64,000 nucleotides of DNA from Rhizobium glycinendophyticum (GCF_006443685.1 NZ_VFYP01000009.1:12355-76354), one strand, 5' to 3'; positions 18,460 to 28,307 are shown, counted from the first letter of the stretch. Notes: a model not told the origin generated them from the sequence alone. Numbers and translations: made by a program.

Positions 18460-19371
18460 ATGATGAAGTCCTCTCTCGATCACATGCCGCTCCGCAAGCA
18501 ACGGGAACTCGGGCGCGTCCTGGAAATCCTGCACGAGGAATTCGAGGATGCGTTGAAAGAAGGATCGGCGGAGTTCAAGAAGCGCGGCAGGATCCTAAAG
18601 ATCATCCTGTTCGGCTCCTATGCCAAAGGAGGGTGGGTGGACGAACCGTTCACGATGAAGGGCTACCGCTCCGACTTCGACCTCCTCGTCATCGTCAACA
18701 ATCGCAAGCTCTGCGAATTCGCCGACTACTGGTACAAAGCCGCAGACCGGCTGAACCGCGACAATGCGATCGAGACGCCTGTGAGCTTCATTGTGCATTC
18801 ACTGCGCGAGGTAAACACCTACCTGAAGGAAGGGCAGTACTTCTTCTCGGATATTCGCAAGGAAGGCATCGTTCTCTACGAGCTCGACGATGAGCCGCTG
18901 GCCGAACCGAAGCGACTTGATCCCGTCGCTCGGCTCCGGGTAGCAACCGAACTTTTTGAGCAGAGGTTCACCGCAGCCACACGGTTTGAGGAAATGGCGC
19001 GCTTGGCCACAGCCCGCGCGTATTTTGAGCACTCCGCTTTCGAGCTTCATCAGTCGCTAGAGCAAGCATATTCTTGCGTACTGCTGACCCTAACCAACTA
19101 CGGGCCGCCCTCCCACAATATCAAGTTTCTCCGCTCGCTGGCCGAAGGTCAGGATCGCCGGTTGGCCCAGGCATTTCCACGCGACCAGCATCGGGAACGC
19201 GCGTGGTTCAACACTTTGAACGAGGCCTATGTGAAAGCACGATATTCCAGGCATTTCGAGATTAGTGAGGAAGCGTTGGCCTGGTTGCATGAGCGGACGG
19301 CCATTTTGCTTGATCTTGTAAGGCACGTTTGTACGGAACGGCTTCAGATGTTGGCTCGCAATGCGGGATAA
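18460..19371 (+). CDS. Nucleotidyltransferase-HEPN fusion protein
   Basis: The 303-residue protein joins two domains that are often separate partners. Residues about 20-125 are a minimal nucleotidyltransferase of the pol-beta fold, with the motif FGSYAKGGW near 50-58 and metal-binding DFD in YRSDFDLLVIV near 72-82. Residues about 130-295 form a helical HEPN-like domain. In MntA-HepT pairs the nucleotidyltransferase acts as antitoxin by AMPylating the HEPN RNase. A clear R-x4-6-H RNase motif is not obvious; the nearest is ARYSRHF near 255, with shorter spacing. It stands alone. Self-contained toxin-antitoxin activity is a hypothesis; a non-toxic nucleotidyltransferase is as likely. Confidence 0.75.
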   Translation: MMKSSLDHMPLRKQRELGRVLEILHEEFEDALKEGSAEFKKRGRILKIILFGSYAKGGWVDEPFTMKGYRSDFDLLVIVNNRKLCEFADYWYKAADRLNRDNAIETPVSFIVHSLREVNTYLKEGQYFFSDIRKEGIVLYELDDEPLAEPKRLDPVARLRVATELFEQRFTAATRFEEMARLATARAYFEHSAFELHQSLEQAYSCVLLTLTNYGPPSHNIKFLRSLAEGQDRRLAQAFPRDQHRERAWFNTLNEAYVKARYSRHFEISEEALAWLHERTAILLDLVRHVCTERLQMLARNAG

Positions 19372-20146
19372 GGGTCACGGGTTTGTTCCGGCGTTCGGCG
19401 CATGCCCATAGAGGGACCTATTGCTCTCGGAACTGCGCACTGCGCATTGGGTGGCGCTGGCTTCTCGCTTGTACCCAGACCGAATCTGAAACGGCAGCCG
19501 AACCCAAGTCAAGATTGCGCGCTCTGGCGAAAACCAGCCATGTGCTACTCAAAAGGCTCGAACCTGTAGCTGCTCATTCACCAAGCCCACTCGTTGCCCT
19601 TATCGCGGGCCGTTTCCACGAGGCTCTATATCTCGCGACGCCTAACCTGCCCGAAGCAAATATAGTCAAGAACCGGACGGCATTAAGTATAAAATCACGA
19701 TGCGGAAATTCTGTCTTGCTCCACGCCTTGTTCGGACATATAGATAGTCTCAGCGCTCATGATCGCCAAATGATGGGCGCCCCCCACTAGACCCGCTCCT
19801 CCCTGAGGAGCGGGTTTTGTCAATTCATAGCCGCAAAGATCTTTGAATCATCTATCTCGCCGAATAGCAGCCGAGGGCAATCTAGTCCCGATGGCTTCGG
19901 CCCGCCTGCGGTGGGGCGGGCGCGGTAGATCGAAAGAGCTGCGTGGAAGAAACGGGCGATCCGCCACGATATCCGACGTGCCGGCAGACAGACTGGATGG
20001 TCACCGATCCCCCAAGCATCCCGAGCCGAAGAAGTTTTGGTCCAAACCCCGTGTCTGCTGATTATGTTAACCTTAGGCTTGTACGCCCGACATCTCTGCG
20101 TCACCATTACGCTTGTGTTCTGTGGGCAAGTCTTCAGGTCGATCGC
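19372..20146. other. Region without a confident gene; contains a terminator
   Basis: A frame ending at 19790 (153 codons from 19329, the first part overlapping the HEPN gene) stops exactly before the terminator at 19791, but its composition is poor and no motif is recognisable, so I do not call it. A minus-strand frame at 19820-20524 overlaps the integrase fragment and looks like a shadow. Confidence 0.4.
19791..19819 (+). terminator. Intrinsic terminator
   Basis: A perfect 10-bp stem, ACCCGCTCCT with AGGAGCGGGT, and a five-base loop CCCTG are followed by TTTTG (counting the last stem base). It would end transcripts from the nucleotidyltransferase-HEPN gene or from an unrecognised gene ending at 19790. 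Confidence 0.75.
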
Positions 20147-20680
20147 ATGGTCATACGTCGTGAAGGAAACCTCCGAGTCGTAACGGTGAGCGGCAGAGCG
20201 CGCGGAGCGCTCCTTGTTGATGCAGCCGCAACGAGGGCAGATGCCGTCGAACTTGAGGCTGCAATGATCAGTGCTGCGCGGTCCACTGGGGCCTGGCCAC
20301 TGGTCGAACCGGTGAAAGGAACGCTTGCCGACGTATTGAGAATTGCGTGGAAGAAGCGAGAAGGCTGGCACTCGATTGTCACCGGCACCCTTATGTATGC
20401 TCGGGCAAAAGGCCTCGTTGACTTCGTCGGCGCGGACCTTCCGGCAGAAGACCTTACGGAAGAGGCTCTTGCCTCCTATCTTGATCGGCAAAATGATATC
20501 ACGACCTACCGGGCAGTTCTTCAACTTCTCGAGACGGCCAGCCAGAGCAAGATGGTCACATGGCGGCCTGTACGCCGTCTGGGAGCAGGAGACCTCAGTC
20601 CCATCGCCTTACGCCGGCCTCCAGCAGGCACCGCGCTCTTCAAGGAGAATTGGCATGATCAAACCGACAGTTCGCCATAG
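20147..20680 (+). pseudogene. Possible tyrosine-recombinase N-terminal fragment
   Basis: About 177 codons from an ATG at 20147. The middle resembles the SAM-like, arm/core-binding N-terminal part of phage-type integrases: LADVLRIAWKKREGWHSIVT, then GADLPAEDLTEEALASYLDR. The C-terminal catalytic domain with R-H-R-Y is absent; the frame runs on into low-information sequence. Integrase fragments often mark an old insertion site, but no tRNA gene was found beside it. Distant similarity judged by eye only. Confidence 0.4.
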
Positions 20681-20956
20681 CTCTCGTTCCTCACAAGCAA
20701 GGATGAGCACGACCGCACTGCGGCCATTGATCCTTAACGAGGCTGTTTAGGTGGCATCCAGCACGCCCGACTGCACGCCAAGCAAAACCGCAAGCCTATA
20801 AGCGCAAAATCTCATAAGTGGCGTCCGCTTCCGGTATCGAGGACAGTCTTGAACACGGGGGAGCGAAATCGCGATCACGTGTAGAAGCGTCTGGCAGCGT
20901 CCTGCACCCGATGACACTCTATGTTCCTGCTTCCGCTCAAACACGACATCATGCCG

Positions 20957-22024
20957 TCAGAGCCGCTTCTCCGTCTCCTGATCGAAGAGGTGCAGGTTTT
21001 TCGGATCGAAGGATAGCCCGATCATCTGACCATGCGTGAGGTTCTGCCTCTCCCCGACCACCACATTGATCTCGGGCGAGGTGGCAGAGGAAATATAGGT
21101 CGTCGAACCCGTGCTTTCGACCACGCCGACGGGAAGCCGCAACATTGCTTCGTGGTCAGGCACGATGCGCAGATGTTCGGGACGCAACCCGACGATCAGT
21201 TGGTCGACCTCAGGGACAGGACGGCCCAACTTGACGACCTGCGGTGATCCGAGATCAAGCACCAGCGACTGACCGTCTACATCCGACGTTGCCGGAATGA
21301 AATTCATCGCCGGCGAGCCGATGAAACCGGCGACAAACTTGTTGGTCGGCCGATCATAGAGCTCGAGCGGCGCGCCCTGCTGTTCGATCACCCCCTGTCG
21401 CATGACAACGACATGGTCGGCCATGGTCATCGCCTCGATCTGGTCATGGGTGACGTAGACAGACGTTGCGCCGAGCCGATCGTGCAGCGAACGGATCTCC
21501 TTGCGCATGTGGACGCGCAATGCGGCATCGAGATTGGAAAGCGGTTCGTCAAACAGGAAGGCCTTTGGGTTGCGGATGATCGCCCGGCTCATCGCAACGC
21601 GCTGGCGCTGACCACCGGAAAGCTCCCGCGGATACCGGTGAAGGAGGTTCGACAGACCCGTTGTCGCCGCGACCTCTTCAGCCGCCTTTTTCGCCTCGAC
21701 TTTCTTCACCCCGCGGATGCGCAGCGAATAGGTTAGATTCTCTTCCACCGTCATATGCGGATAGAGCGCATAGGACTGGAACACCATGGCAAGATCGCGC
21801 TTTCGCGGCGGTACATTGTTCATGCGCTCACCCCCGATCACCAGATCACCGGCTGAGATGCTTTCAAGACCTGCCAGCGAGCGCAGAAGGGTCGATTTTC
21901 CGCAACCTGAGGGACCGACCAGTGCGACGAACGAGCCCTTCTTGATCTTCAGGTCGATGTTGCGCAATGCGTGATAGGCACCGTAATACTTGTTGACGCC
22001 CGAAAGTTCGATCTGGTGGTTCAT
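20957..22024 (-). CDS. Sugar ABC transporter ATPase (MalK/UgpC-like)
   Basis: The 355-residue ATPase drives the CUT1 sugar importer. It has Walker A GPSGCGKST near 36, Q-loop in MVFQSYALYPHMTV near 80, signature LSGGQRQRVAMSRAI near 133, Walker B AFLFDEPLSNLD near 152 and the switch His in VTHDQ near 190. After about residue 235 comes a TOBE-type regulatory tail (GLRPEHLRI near 282). One protein would homodimerise under the two permeases. Its start overlaps the permease stop by four bases; it is the last-transcribed transporter gene. Confidence 0.93.
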   Translation of the reverse strand: MNHQIELSGVNKYYGAYHALRNIDLKIKKGSFVALVGPSGCGKSTLLRSLAGLESISAGDLVIGGERMNNVPPRKRDLAMVFQSYALYPHMTVEENLTYSLRIRGVKKVEAKKAAEEVAATTGLSNLLHRYPRELSGGQRQRVAMSRAIIRNPKAFLFDEPLSNLDAALRVHMRKEIRSLHDRLGATSVYVTHDQIEAMTMADHVVVMRQGVIEQQGAPLELYDRPTNKFVAGFIGSPAMNFIPATSDVDGQSLVLDLGSPQVVKLGRPVPEVDQLIVGLRPEHLRIVPDHEAMLRLPVGVVESTGSTTYISSATSPEINVVVGERQNLTHGQMIGLSFDPKNLHLFDQETEKRL

Positions 22025-22848
22025 TTAAGCGCTCCGGAAGTCAGGCCGGACACAATCCGGCGCTGCAGAAGGACGAAGACGGCGAGGATCGGGGTCACAT
22101 ACATCGTGGCATAGGCCATGATGTTGTTCCACTCGTTGGTATTGGGGCCCATGAAGGAGTTGAGCCCGACGCTCGCCGGCTGGTATTCGACGGCCTGGAT
22201 GATCGACTTCGAGTAGACGAATTCGCCAAAGGCCTGCATGAAGATGAGGATGGCCGACACCAAAATGCCGTTGCGGGCAAGTGGAAGCACGATGTGAAAG
22301 AAGGCCCCTACCCTCGAATTGCCGTCGACAAGGGCCGCCTCCTCCAGTTCCATCGGCACGCTCATGAAAGTGGCGCGGACAAGGACGACAAAGAAGGGCA
22401 TGCTTTTTGCGGCAATCGCGATGATGACCGCTAGGCGGGGATATTCCAGCATGCCGATCTGCGAGAAGCCGACAAAGATCGGGGTGATCATCAACGAGGC
22501 CGGCAGGACCTGCAGCATCAGGATCAAAAAGAGCCCGATATCGACCCAGCCATTGCGATAGCGGGCAAGAACATAGGCGCAGCCGGTTCCAAGCACGGTG
22601 ATGAGGGCAACGGCCCCAGTGGCAATCACCAGCGAATTCCACAGATTGCGCGCCATGTTGCGGCTTTCCCATACATAGGAAAATGCACCCCATTGCGGAT
22701 CGCTCGGCCAGAAGGTCGGCGGCGTTGCAAACATCGCCGACCCCGTCTTCACGGTGGTGATATACATCCAGTAGAGCGGGAAGAGATAGATCGCGGCCAG
22801 TACGATAGCGATCGCCAGCATCAGGCGGTTGTATGCAGTCTCGCTCAT
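22021..22848 (-). CDS. Sugar ABC transporter permease (MalG-like)
   Basis: A 275-residue inner-membrane protein with about six hydrophobic helices. The EAA loop that docks on the ATPase reads MELEEAALVDGNSRVGAFFH followed by IVLPLARNGI (near 165-195), as in MalG-family permeases. It ends with the typical LQRRIVSGLTSGALK. It overlaps both neighbours by four bases (ATGA), so translation is coupled. Confidence 0.93.
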   Translation of the reverse strand: MSETAYNRLMLAIAIVLAAIYLFPLYWMYITTVKTGSAMFATPPTFWPSDPQWGAFSYVWESRNMARNLWNSLVIATGAVALITVLGTGCAYVLARYRNGWVDIGLFLILMLQVLPASLMITPIFVGFSQIGMLEYPRLAVIIAIAAKSMPFFVVLVRATFMSVPMELEEAALVDGNSRVGAFFHIVLPLARNGILVSAILIFMQAFGEFVYSKSIIQAVEYQPASVGLNSFMGPNTNEWNNIMAYATMYVTPILAVFVLLQRRIVSGLTSGALK

Positions 22849-23747
22849 CCGCGGATCTCCTGACGCGTCGAGCGGACATAGACGAGCGATGCCAGCATGA
22901 CAAAGATGATCATGATCACAGAGATCGTAGCACCCCTGGCAAAGTCATACTGCTTGAACGAAAGATCCCAGGCCCAGTATTGCGCGACATTGGACGAATT
23001 GTTCGGCCCACCGGCTGTGATGGCGGCAAAGAGATCGAACTGCTGCAGGGTGAAGATAAGGCCAAGCGAAACGATGGCGCCGATCGTCGAGCGCATCATC
23101 GGCAGGGTAATCGTCCAGAACCGTTGCCAGACATTGGCACCATCGAGTTCAGCTGCCTCGTAAAGATCCTTGGGAATGCCAGAAAGACCGACGGAGAGCA
23201 GGATCATATTGAAGGAAGTCCCAAGCCAGATATTGGCGATGATGACAGCCCAAAGCGAATAATGCGGATCGGATCGCCAGAAGATGTTTTGCGAGATGAG
23301 ACCGGCCTCGCGCAGGAAGAAGTTGAGGACGCCGAAATCGCCAGAGAGGATCCAGTTCCAGATGGCACCGACGACCAGACCTGGCATGACCCAGGAGACG
23401 AGGAACAGTCCGCGCAGCCAGGACGCGCCGGGAAAGTTCGTCCAGAAGAACAGTGCCAATCCAAAGCCGATCAGAAATTGCCCGGCGATCGAGGCCGCAA
23501 CGAAGATCGCGGTATTGGCGAAGATCGGCCAGGTTTCACGCTGCGAAAACAGAGCGACGTAGTTCTTCAGCCCGACGAACGGGCGAAACAGCGTGCCGAG
23601 CGAGAACATGTCGACTTCCTGGAAACTCATCAGCACATTGTAGAGAAGCGGTAACCCCGACATCAGGAACAGGAAGCCAAGCGGGAAAGCGACGAGCCCG
23701 ATATCGAAGCCGCGCCCGTCGGTGAGGCTGGATAAGATCTTGCGCAT
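22845..23747 (-). CDS. Sugar ABC transporter permease (MalF-like)
   Basis: A 300-residue inner-membrane permease that pairs with the MalG-like protein. It has six or more hydrophobic helices and the EAA loop IPKDLYEAAELDGANVWQRF followed by WTITLPMMRSTI near 210-240. The short length without the long periplasmic loop of enterobacterial MalF is normal for CUT1 systems of rhizobia. It follows the binding-protein gene after about 137 bases that contain a possible hairpin. Confidence 0.92.
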   Translation of the reverse strand: MRKILSSLTDGRGFDIGLVAFPLGFLFLMSGLPLLYNVLMSFQEVDMFSLGTLFRPFVGLKNYVALFSQRETWPIFANTAIFVAASIAGQFLIGFGLALFFWTNFPGASWLRGLFLVSWVMPGLVVGAIWNWILSGDFGVLNFFLREAGLISQNIFWRSDPHYSLWAVIIANIWLGTSFNMILLSVGLSGIPKDLYEAAELDGANVWQRFWTITLPMMRSTIGAIVSLGLIFTLQQFDLFAAITAGGPNNSSNVAQYWAWDLSFKQYDFARGATISVIMIIFVMLASLVYVRSTRQEIRG

Positions 23748-23781
23748 GGATGTCTCCGCATGGCGATTGGCATCTCCGGTC

Positions 23782-23817
23782 GGGCCGCCCCCGCGACTTG
23801 GGGAACGAGGACGGCCC
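23782..23817 (-). promoter_or_regulatory. Hairpin after the sugar-binding protein gene
   Basis: Outer arms GGGCCG (23782-23787) and CGGCCC (23812-23817) enclose an inner CCCC-GGGG stem. No T run follows. Like the hairpin at 7858 it sits between a binding-protein gene and its permease and may protect the upstream mRNA. Confidence 0.4.
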
Positions 23818-23884
23818 TCCGGGAGGTTGAAGAGGCTAAACTGCGGCCTTGATTGGGGCTAGAACCGCAGCTTTCGCCGATCGC

Positions 23885-25120
23885 TCAACCCGTAACGGCG
23901 CTGATGGTCTCTGCTGCTTGATCCAGCGCGTCCTTCGGCGTCATCTGACCGGTCAGGGCTGCCTGTATGGCATCCTGGATTGCTTTGGAGATCTTCGGCC
24001 ATTCCGGATGCGGACCGCGTGCCTTGGCGTATTGCAGCTGCTCCTGGAACACTTTGAGTGCTGCGTCCTTCTTCTCGTTGCCGGTTGCTGGCAGCGTGAT
24101 GTCGGAACGGGCCGGAAGCTGGCCGTACTTCTCGAACATCTTGTCGTCCTGGGACGCGAAGTATTCGAGCGCCTTGAAAGCTTCATCCGGGTGCTTGGAA
24201 TTGGAGAAGATGGCCCAGTTGAAGTCACCCATGGCGGACGAGCGTTCGGCGCCGGCCTCAGGTACCGGCAGAAGCGCCACGCGCCAGTCGAACTTGGCTT
24301 CATCCGACATTCGGTTGAGTTCCCAAGGGCCGGAAATTGCCATGGCCGCATTGCCGGAATTGAAGGTGCCGGTCGAATCCCACTGGCCACGGGTCAGGCT
24401 GTCAGGCGAGGCAAGCTTCTCGTCCATGATCGTCTTCCAGGTTTCCAAGGCCTTGACTGCACCATCAGTATTGATCTTCTGATAGCTGCCGCCACCCATC
24501 TGGGCCCATGGCAGGAACTGGAAAGTCCCCTCTTCGCTTGCCTTGGCTGAGAAGGCGAGGCCGTAGACGTTCTTTGAGGGATCAGTCAGTTTGCGTGCCG
24601 CGTCGAGCAGTTCAGCCCAGGTCTGCGGTGGCTTGTCCGGATCGAGACCTTTTTCCTTGAACATGTCGGCATTGTAGTAAAGCGCGATCGTGTTCGTTGC
24701 CTTAGGCACGCCGAAAAGCTTGCCATCCCAGGTGACGGAATTCAGTGGCCCGGGGAAATAATTCGCCGGCTTGATCACTTCTGACTTCGCAATCCTGTCG
24801 GTCAGGTCCAGAAAGGCACCGCGCGAGGAAAACAGCGCGTGGTCGGGGTTGTCGATCGCGATGATATCGGGTGCCTGGCCGGTCGAGTAGGCGCGCATGG
24901 CTTCCGAGACGACGTCATCGAACTGGATCAGTCGGTATTCGACCTTGATACCGGGCTCCTTCTCGTCAAATTCCTTGGCGAGATTGAAGGCCGGCTGCTC
25001 CGGCTTGTCGAGGCTCCAGATCGTGATCGTGACTTCTTCCTGCGCATGGGCTGCCATGGCGAGGCCGGATACGCAGCTGAGCGCCAATGCGCCCGCCATC
25101 AGGCTGTTGCGGATAGACAT
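23885..25120 (-). CDS. Sugar ABC transporter periplasmic binding protein (CUT1)
   Basis: The 411-residue protein begins at the ATG at 25120, directly after AAGGAGGAG; an upstream in-frame extension to 25147 is not needed. It has a Sec signal peptide (hydrophobic run ending [10 protein letters not shown]) and the family-1 solute-binding fold: [15 protein letters not shown] near 35, [20 protein letters not shown] near 90, and [12 protein letters not shown] near 265. It would capture a sugar or oligosaccharide in the periplasm. First transporter gene after the isomerase and dehydrogenase genes. The substrate is not evident. Confidence 0.92.
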   Translation of the reverse strand: MSIRNSLMAGALALSCVSGLAMAAHAQEEVTITIWSLDKPEQPAFNLAKEFDEKEPGIKVEYRLIQFDDVVSEAMRAYSTGQAPDIIAIDNPDHALFSSRGAFLDLTDRIAKSEVIKPANYFPGPLNSVTWDGKLFGVPKATNTIALYYNADMFKEKGLDPDKPPQTWAELLDAARKLTDPSKNVYGLAFSAKASEEGTFQFLPWAQMGGGSYQKINTDGAVKALETWKTIMDEKLASPDSLTRGQWDSTGTFNSGNAAMAISGPWELNRMSDEAKFDWRVALLPVPEAGAERSSAMGDFNWAIFSNSKHPDEAFKALEYFASQDDKMFEKYGQLPARSDITLPATGNEKKDAALKVFQEQLQYAKARGPHPEWPKISKAIQDAIQAALTGQMTPKDALDQAAETISAVTG

Positions 25121-25184
25121 GCTCTCCTCCTTTTCGTGTTGGACCATTGATCCGACCGGCTTCCTCCAAGCCTGCCGGCAGTCT

Positions 25185-26087
25185 TCATTGCGGATCGATG
25201 ACGAAGTCTCCGCCCCGGCAATTCTTCAGATAGTTCAGGCCATGAACCTGGCCGGTCATCTCGAGCGCGTCGCGGTAGACCGGATCGTGCCAGCCCTCGA
25301 TGTCGATCGAACCCGACCAGCCCGCGAGCCGCAGTTCGGAAATCACATCCGTCCAGTTGGTGTCGCCAAATCCCGGCGTGCGCATGAAGACGAAGGGATG
25401 CTTGCCGAAAATCCCGTGCTCTTTGATCACGTCCCAGCGAATGGTGGCGTCCTTGCCATGCACGTGAAAGAACTTGTGCGCCCATTTGCGGATCTGCGGG
25501 ATCGGATCGATCAGGTAAACCATCTGGTGGCATGGCTCCCATTCGAGCCCGATATGATCGTCGGGTGTCTCGTTGAAGATCAGTTCCCAGGCATCCGGAT
25601 TGTGGGCGATGTTCCAGTCGCCGGTCTGCCAGTTGCCGTCCATGGCGCAATTTTCGAAGGCAATTTTGACACCCTTGTCGGCGGCACGTTTGGCGAGCTC
25701 GCTCCAGATTTCGCGGTAGCGCGGCAGACTGTCGGTCAGAGGTTTGTTGCGGATCCGCCCGGTGAAGCCGGCGACACAGGTCGCACCGAAATGATGAGCA
25801 TTGTCGATGCAATCCTTCCATCCTTGCAGGGTCTGCAGATCCATATCTGTTTCTTCCAGCGGATTGCCGAACATGCCGAGCGTCGAAATCGTGATGTCGC
25901 GGCCAGCAACGGCCTCGACGCAGCGTTTGCCAAGCTCGGCCAGATCCTGGCCGTTGGTCGTCTGCCAGAAGAAGGGCTCGAAGCTTTCGAATCCCATGTC
26001 GGCGATCTGGCCGATGCGCTCGGCTGCCTTGCCGCCGCTTGCGCTGACCATGGTGCCGATACGGATCGATGATGCGGGATTGCTCAC
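25185..26087 (-). CDS. Sugar phosphate isomerase/epimerase family TIM barrel
   Basis: I start the 300-residue protein at the GTG at 26087, five bases after the stop of the dehydrogenase gene; longer frames overlap that gene. The fold is the xylose-isomerase-like AP_endonuc_2 barrel. Metal-binding candidates are in KIAFENCAM (Glu near 150), [10 protein letters not shown] (Glu/His near 185), [12 protein letters not shown] (His/Asp near 220) and [11 protein letters not shown] (Glu near 270). Such enzymes interconvert keto- and aldo-sugars or inosose intermediates next to a Gfo/Idh/MocA dehydrogenase. The exact reaction is unknown. Confidence 0.88.
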   Translation of the reverse strand: MSNPASSIRIGTMVSASGGKAAERIGQIADMGFESFEPFFWQTTNGQDLAELGKRCVEAVAGRDITISTLGMFGNPLEETDMDLQTLQGWKDCIDNAHHFGATCVAGFTGRIRNKPLTDSLPRYREIWSELAKRAADKGVKIAFENCAMDGNWQTGDWNIAHNPDAWELIFNETPDDHIGLEWEPCHQMVYLIDPIPQIRKWAHKFFHVHGKDATIRWDVIKEHGIFGKHPFVFMRTPGFGDTNWTDVISELRLAGWSGSIDIEGWHDPVYRDALEMTGQVHGLNYLKNCRGGDFVIDPQ

Positions 26088-26091
26088 GGGT

Positions 26092-27135
26092 TCAAAATCC
26101 TTCTGAAGAAATGTCGACGGCCAGGCCGGTCCGGGCGCTTTCGATTGCGCCGAGGACCATCGCGAGGCTCTTGATATTGTCGGTGCTGACGGTTTCAGGC
26201 GTGGTGCCGTCGCGCACGGCGCGGACGAAATCCGACAGCACGCTGCGGTGCCCGTGGGTTTCGGCATCATCCGGCGCTTGCGGCAAGGCGAGCGTCTCAA
26301 ATCCTCGCAACAGGCCGGGCTCCTTGCCGGCCACGGTCACTTCGAACGCCTCTTCGCCGTCCCAGGTCAGCATGCCCTTCGAGCCGACCAGGCGCCAGGC
26401 GCTTTCCCAGCTGGTGCGCCGCCCCTCGGCACACCAGGAACCGCGATAGGTGAAGACGGCATCGCCCGAAAGCCGGAAGATGGCATTTGCGGCCGCCCCA
26501 TGGGCATACCAGGAGCCGGAGGGATTGGTTTCGACGCAATAGACTGAAAGCGGCTCTTTACCCGAGACGAAACGTGCAGCGTCAAATGTGTGGATCGCCA
26601 TGTCGAGAAGCAGGATATTGTCCATCGCTTCGCGAAAGCCGCCAAAATGGGGACCGAGGAAGAAATCGCAATGGATGCCTGTGAGCTCGCCGATCAGGCC
26701 TTCGTCGACCGCGCGTCGCAAGCGCCTGATACCCACAATAAAGCGGCGGTTCTGGACGACGGCGTGCACGCGACCGGTTTCGGCCGCGAGCTTAAGCAGC
26801 ATCGCCCCCTCTTCCAGAGATGTCGCGAGCGGCTTTTCGGAGAGTACGTGACAGCCATGGCGAAGGCCGGTGGAAACGACGATTGCGCGGGCCTGAGGCA
26901 CGACGACGTCGAACAGCATGTTGGCCCGGGTATCCTTGAGAACGGCAGAGAGGTCTGTACCGACGACGAGGTCGGTCAGGCCAAACTCGTCAGCCAGTGC
27001 CTGCGCTGTCGCCCGATCGAGATCAACGAGCCCGACAAGCTCCACCTCGCTTTGCAGATCGGCGTCCGCCTGGAGCGCTTTTAGCCAACCTCTGGCCATA
27101 GCTCCGCATCCGCATAAAACGGCCCTTGATGTCAC
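26092..27135 (-). CDS. Gfo/Idh/MocA-family oxidoreductase
   Basis: A 347-residue NAD(P)-dependent dehydrogenase of the glucose-fructose/inositol family. I chose the GTG at 27135 because GGGAGG lies six bases upstream; the frame is open to 27174. The N-terminal Rossmann part has AVLCGCGAMARGWLKAL, and the substrate domain has the hallmark SEKPLATSLEEG near 95-106 (catalytic Lys) and MAIHTFDAARFV near 180 (His). It is the first gene of the sugar operon and faces the LacI gene across two operators. It probably oxidises the imported sugar or a derivative before the isomerase acts. Confidence 0.9.
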   Translation of the reverse strand: MTSRAVLCGCGAMARGWLKALQADADLQSEVELVGLVDLDRATAQALADEFGLTDLVVGTDLSAVLKDTRANMLFDVVVPQARAIVVSTGLRHGCHVLSEKPLATSLEEGAMLLKLAAETGRVHAVVQNRRFIVGIRRLRRAVDEGLIGELTGIHCDFFLGPHFGGFREAMDNILLLDMAIHTFDAARFVSGKEPLSVYCVETNPSGSWYAHGAAANAIFRLSGDAVFTYRGSWCAEGRRTSWESAWRLVGSKGMLTWDGEEAFEVTVAGKEPGLLRGFETLALPQAPDDAETHGHRSVLSDFVRAVRDGTTPETVSTDNIKSLAMVLGAIESARTGLAVDISSEGF

Positions 27136-27180
27136 TGCAATCCTCCCAAGGGGTAAGCGAATCTCCTCTTTCACTCGCCC

Positions 27181-27194
27181 CGTAAACGTTTACG
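27181..27194. promoter_or_regulatory. LacI-type operator 1 (perfect palindrome)
   Basis: CGTAAACGTTTACG is a perfect 14-bp palindrome with the central CG typical of LacI-family sites. It lies 46 bases before the dehydrogenase start in the divergent region, where it could block the sugar-operon promoter. Confidence 0.85.
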
Positions 27195-27233
27195 ATACTA
27201 GGAACAGGACCTGCATTGTGTCAATAGATTTTT

Positions 27234-27247
27234 CGTAAACGGTTACG
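27234..27247. promoter_or_regulatory. LacI-type operator 2
   Basis: CGTAAACGGTTACG differs from operator 1 at one base. Its centre is 53 bp (about five helical turns) from the first and it lies 43 bases before the LacI start, suiting autoregulation and looping between the two sites. Confidence 0.82.
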
Positions 27248-27290
27248 GAGCGTTCTTCGGGACTGTGGACTGGGATTTGGGAGAGCGGTC

Positions 27291-28307
27291 ATGAAGGGCA
27301 TCCGGCAATTGGCGGACTATCTCGACATTTCGATCGGGACGGTGTCTCGCGCCTTGAACGGCAAGCCCGACGTGAATGAGGAGACCCGTCAGCGGGTGCT
27401 CGAGGCGGCTGAAAAACTGGGCTATGTCGCCAATCAGGCCGGACGTTCGCTGAGAAAGGGTGCAACCGGCATCATCGGCTTCATGATGCAGACCGGCCAC
27501 GACACGACCGGCCAGGGCGACAGTTTCTTCATGCGGGTTTTCGATGGTGTGCAGACCGTACTTGCCCGGCACAAACTGGATCTGGTGGCGCTGCTCTGCT
27601 CTTCGGAAGAGGATCCGGATGCCTATCTCAAGCGCATCGTCGCCCGAGGTTTCGCCGACGGCATCATCCTCTCCGCAACCCGTTTTCAGGATGCCCGCTT
27701 CGACCTTCTCTACAAGACCAAGATCCCCTTCATCACGCTGGGGCGAAGCCAGACGGATGTCGGGCAACCCTGGTACGACCTCGACTTTGAAGGCATGGCC
27801 GACATGGCGCTCGAGCGACTGGTGGCAAATGGCCACAAGAAGATTGCCATCAGCCGGCCCTACGGGGAAATCAACCTTGGCCATGTCTTCGAAAACCATT
27901 GCCGCGTCGTGCTGGCACGTCATGGGCTGGAATTGGCACAGCAGCATGTATATCGCTCAAGCCCGAATGAGGCCGGCGGTTATGCGGTGGCCCAGGCGGT
28001 GCTTTCCACCCGCGATCGACCCTCGGCAATTGTTCTGCTCAACGAAGCGACCGTCGTCGGCTTTTATAGGGGACTACAGGAAGCGGGGCTCAAACCGGGT
28101 CGTGATATGGCGGTGCTGGGGCAATACAGCCCGCAGGCGCAGTTTCTCCACCCGGTCCTGACCTGCTTCCGGCCGGATCTGCGCTCACTCGGCATCGGAC
28201 TTGCGGAAAGCCTGCTCGCCACCATGCCAGATTTTGCCCAGCACTATCCGAAGGCTGTTCGTCGCCAGCTCTGGCCAATGACCCTCATCGAGGGCGAGAG
28301 CGGATGA
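27291..28307 (+). CDS. LacI-family transcriptional regulator
   Basis: A 338-residue repressor. The N-terminal helix-turn-helix and hinge read IRQLADYLDISIGTVSRALN and KPDVNEETRQRVLEAAEKLG followed by YVANQAGRSLRKG. Residues about 60-338 form the periplasmic-binding-protein-like ligand domain, which would bind the imported sugar or a product. It is divergent from the CUT1 sugar operon and two near-identical palindromes lie between them, so it very likely represses both itself and that operon. Confidence 0.92.
   Translation: MKGIRQLADYLDISIGTVSRALNGKPDVNEETRQRVLEAAEKLGYVANQAGRSLRKGATGIIGFMMQTGHDTTGQGDSFFMRVFDGVQTVLARHKLDLVALLCSSEEDPDAYLKRIVARGFADGIILSATRFQDARFDLLYKTKIPFITLGRSQTDVGQPWYDLDFEGMADMALERLVANGHKKIAISRPYGEINLGHVFENHCRVVLARHGLELAQQHVYRSSPNEAGGYAVAQAVLSTRDRPSAIVLLNEATVVGFYRGLQEAGLKPGRDMAVLGQYSPQAQFLHPVLTCFRPDLRSLGIGLAESLLATMPDFAQHYPKAVRRQLWPMTLIEGESG

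Noticed and set aside
19329..19790. 153-codon plus-strand frame ending just before a terminator
   Set aside because: The first part overlaps the HEPN gene, composition is poor and no motif or ribosome site is seen. The stop next to the terminator is suggestive but not enough.
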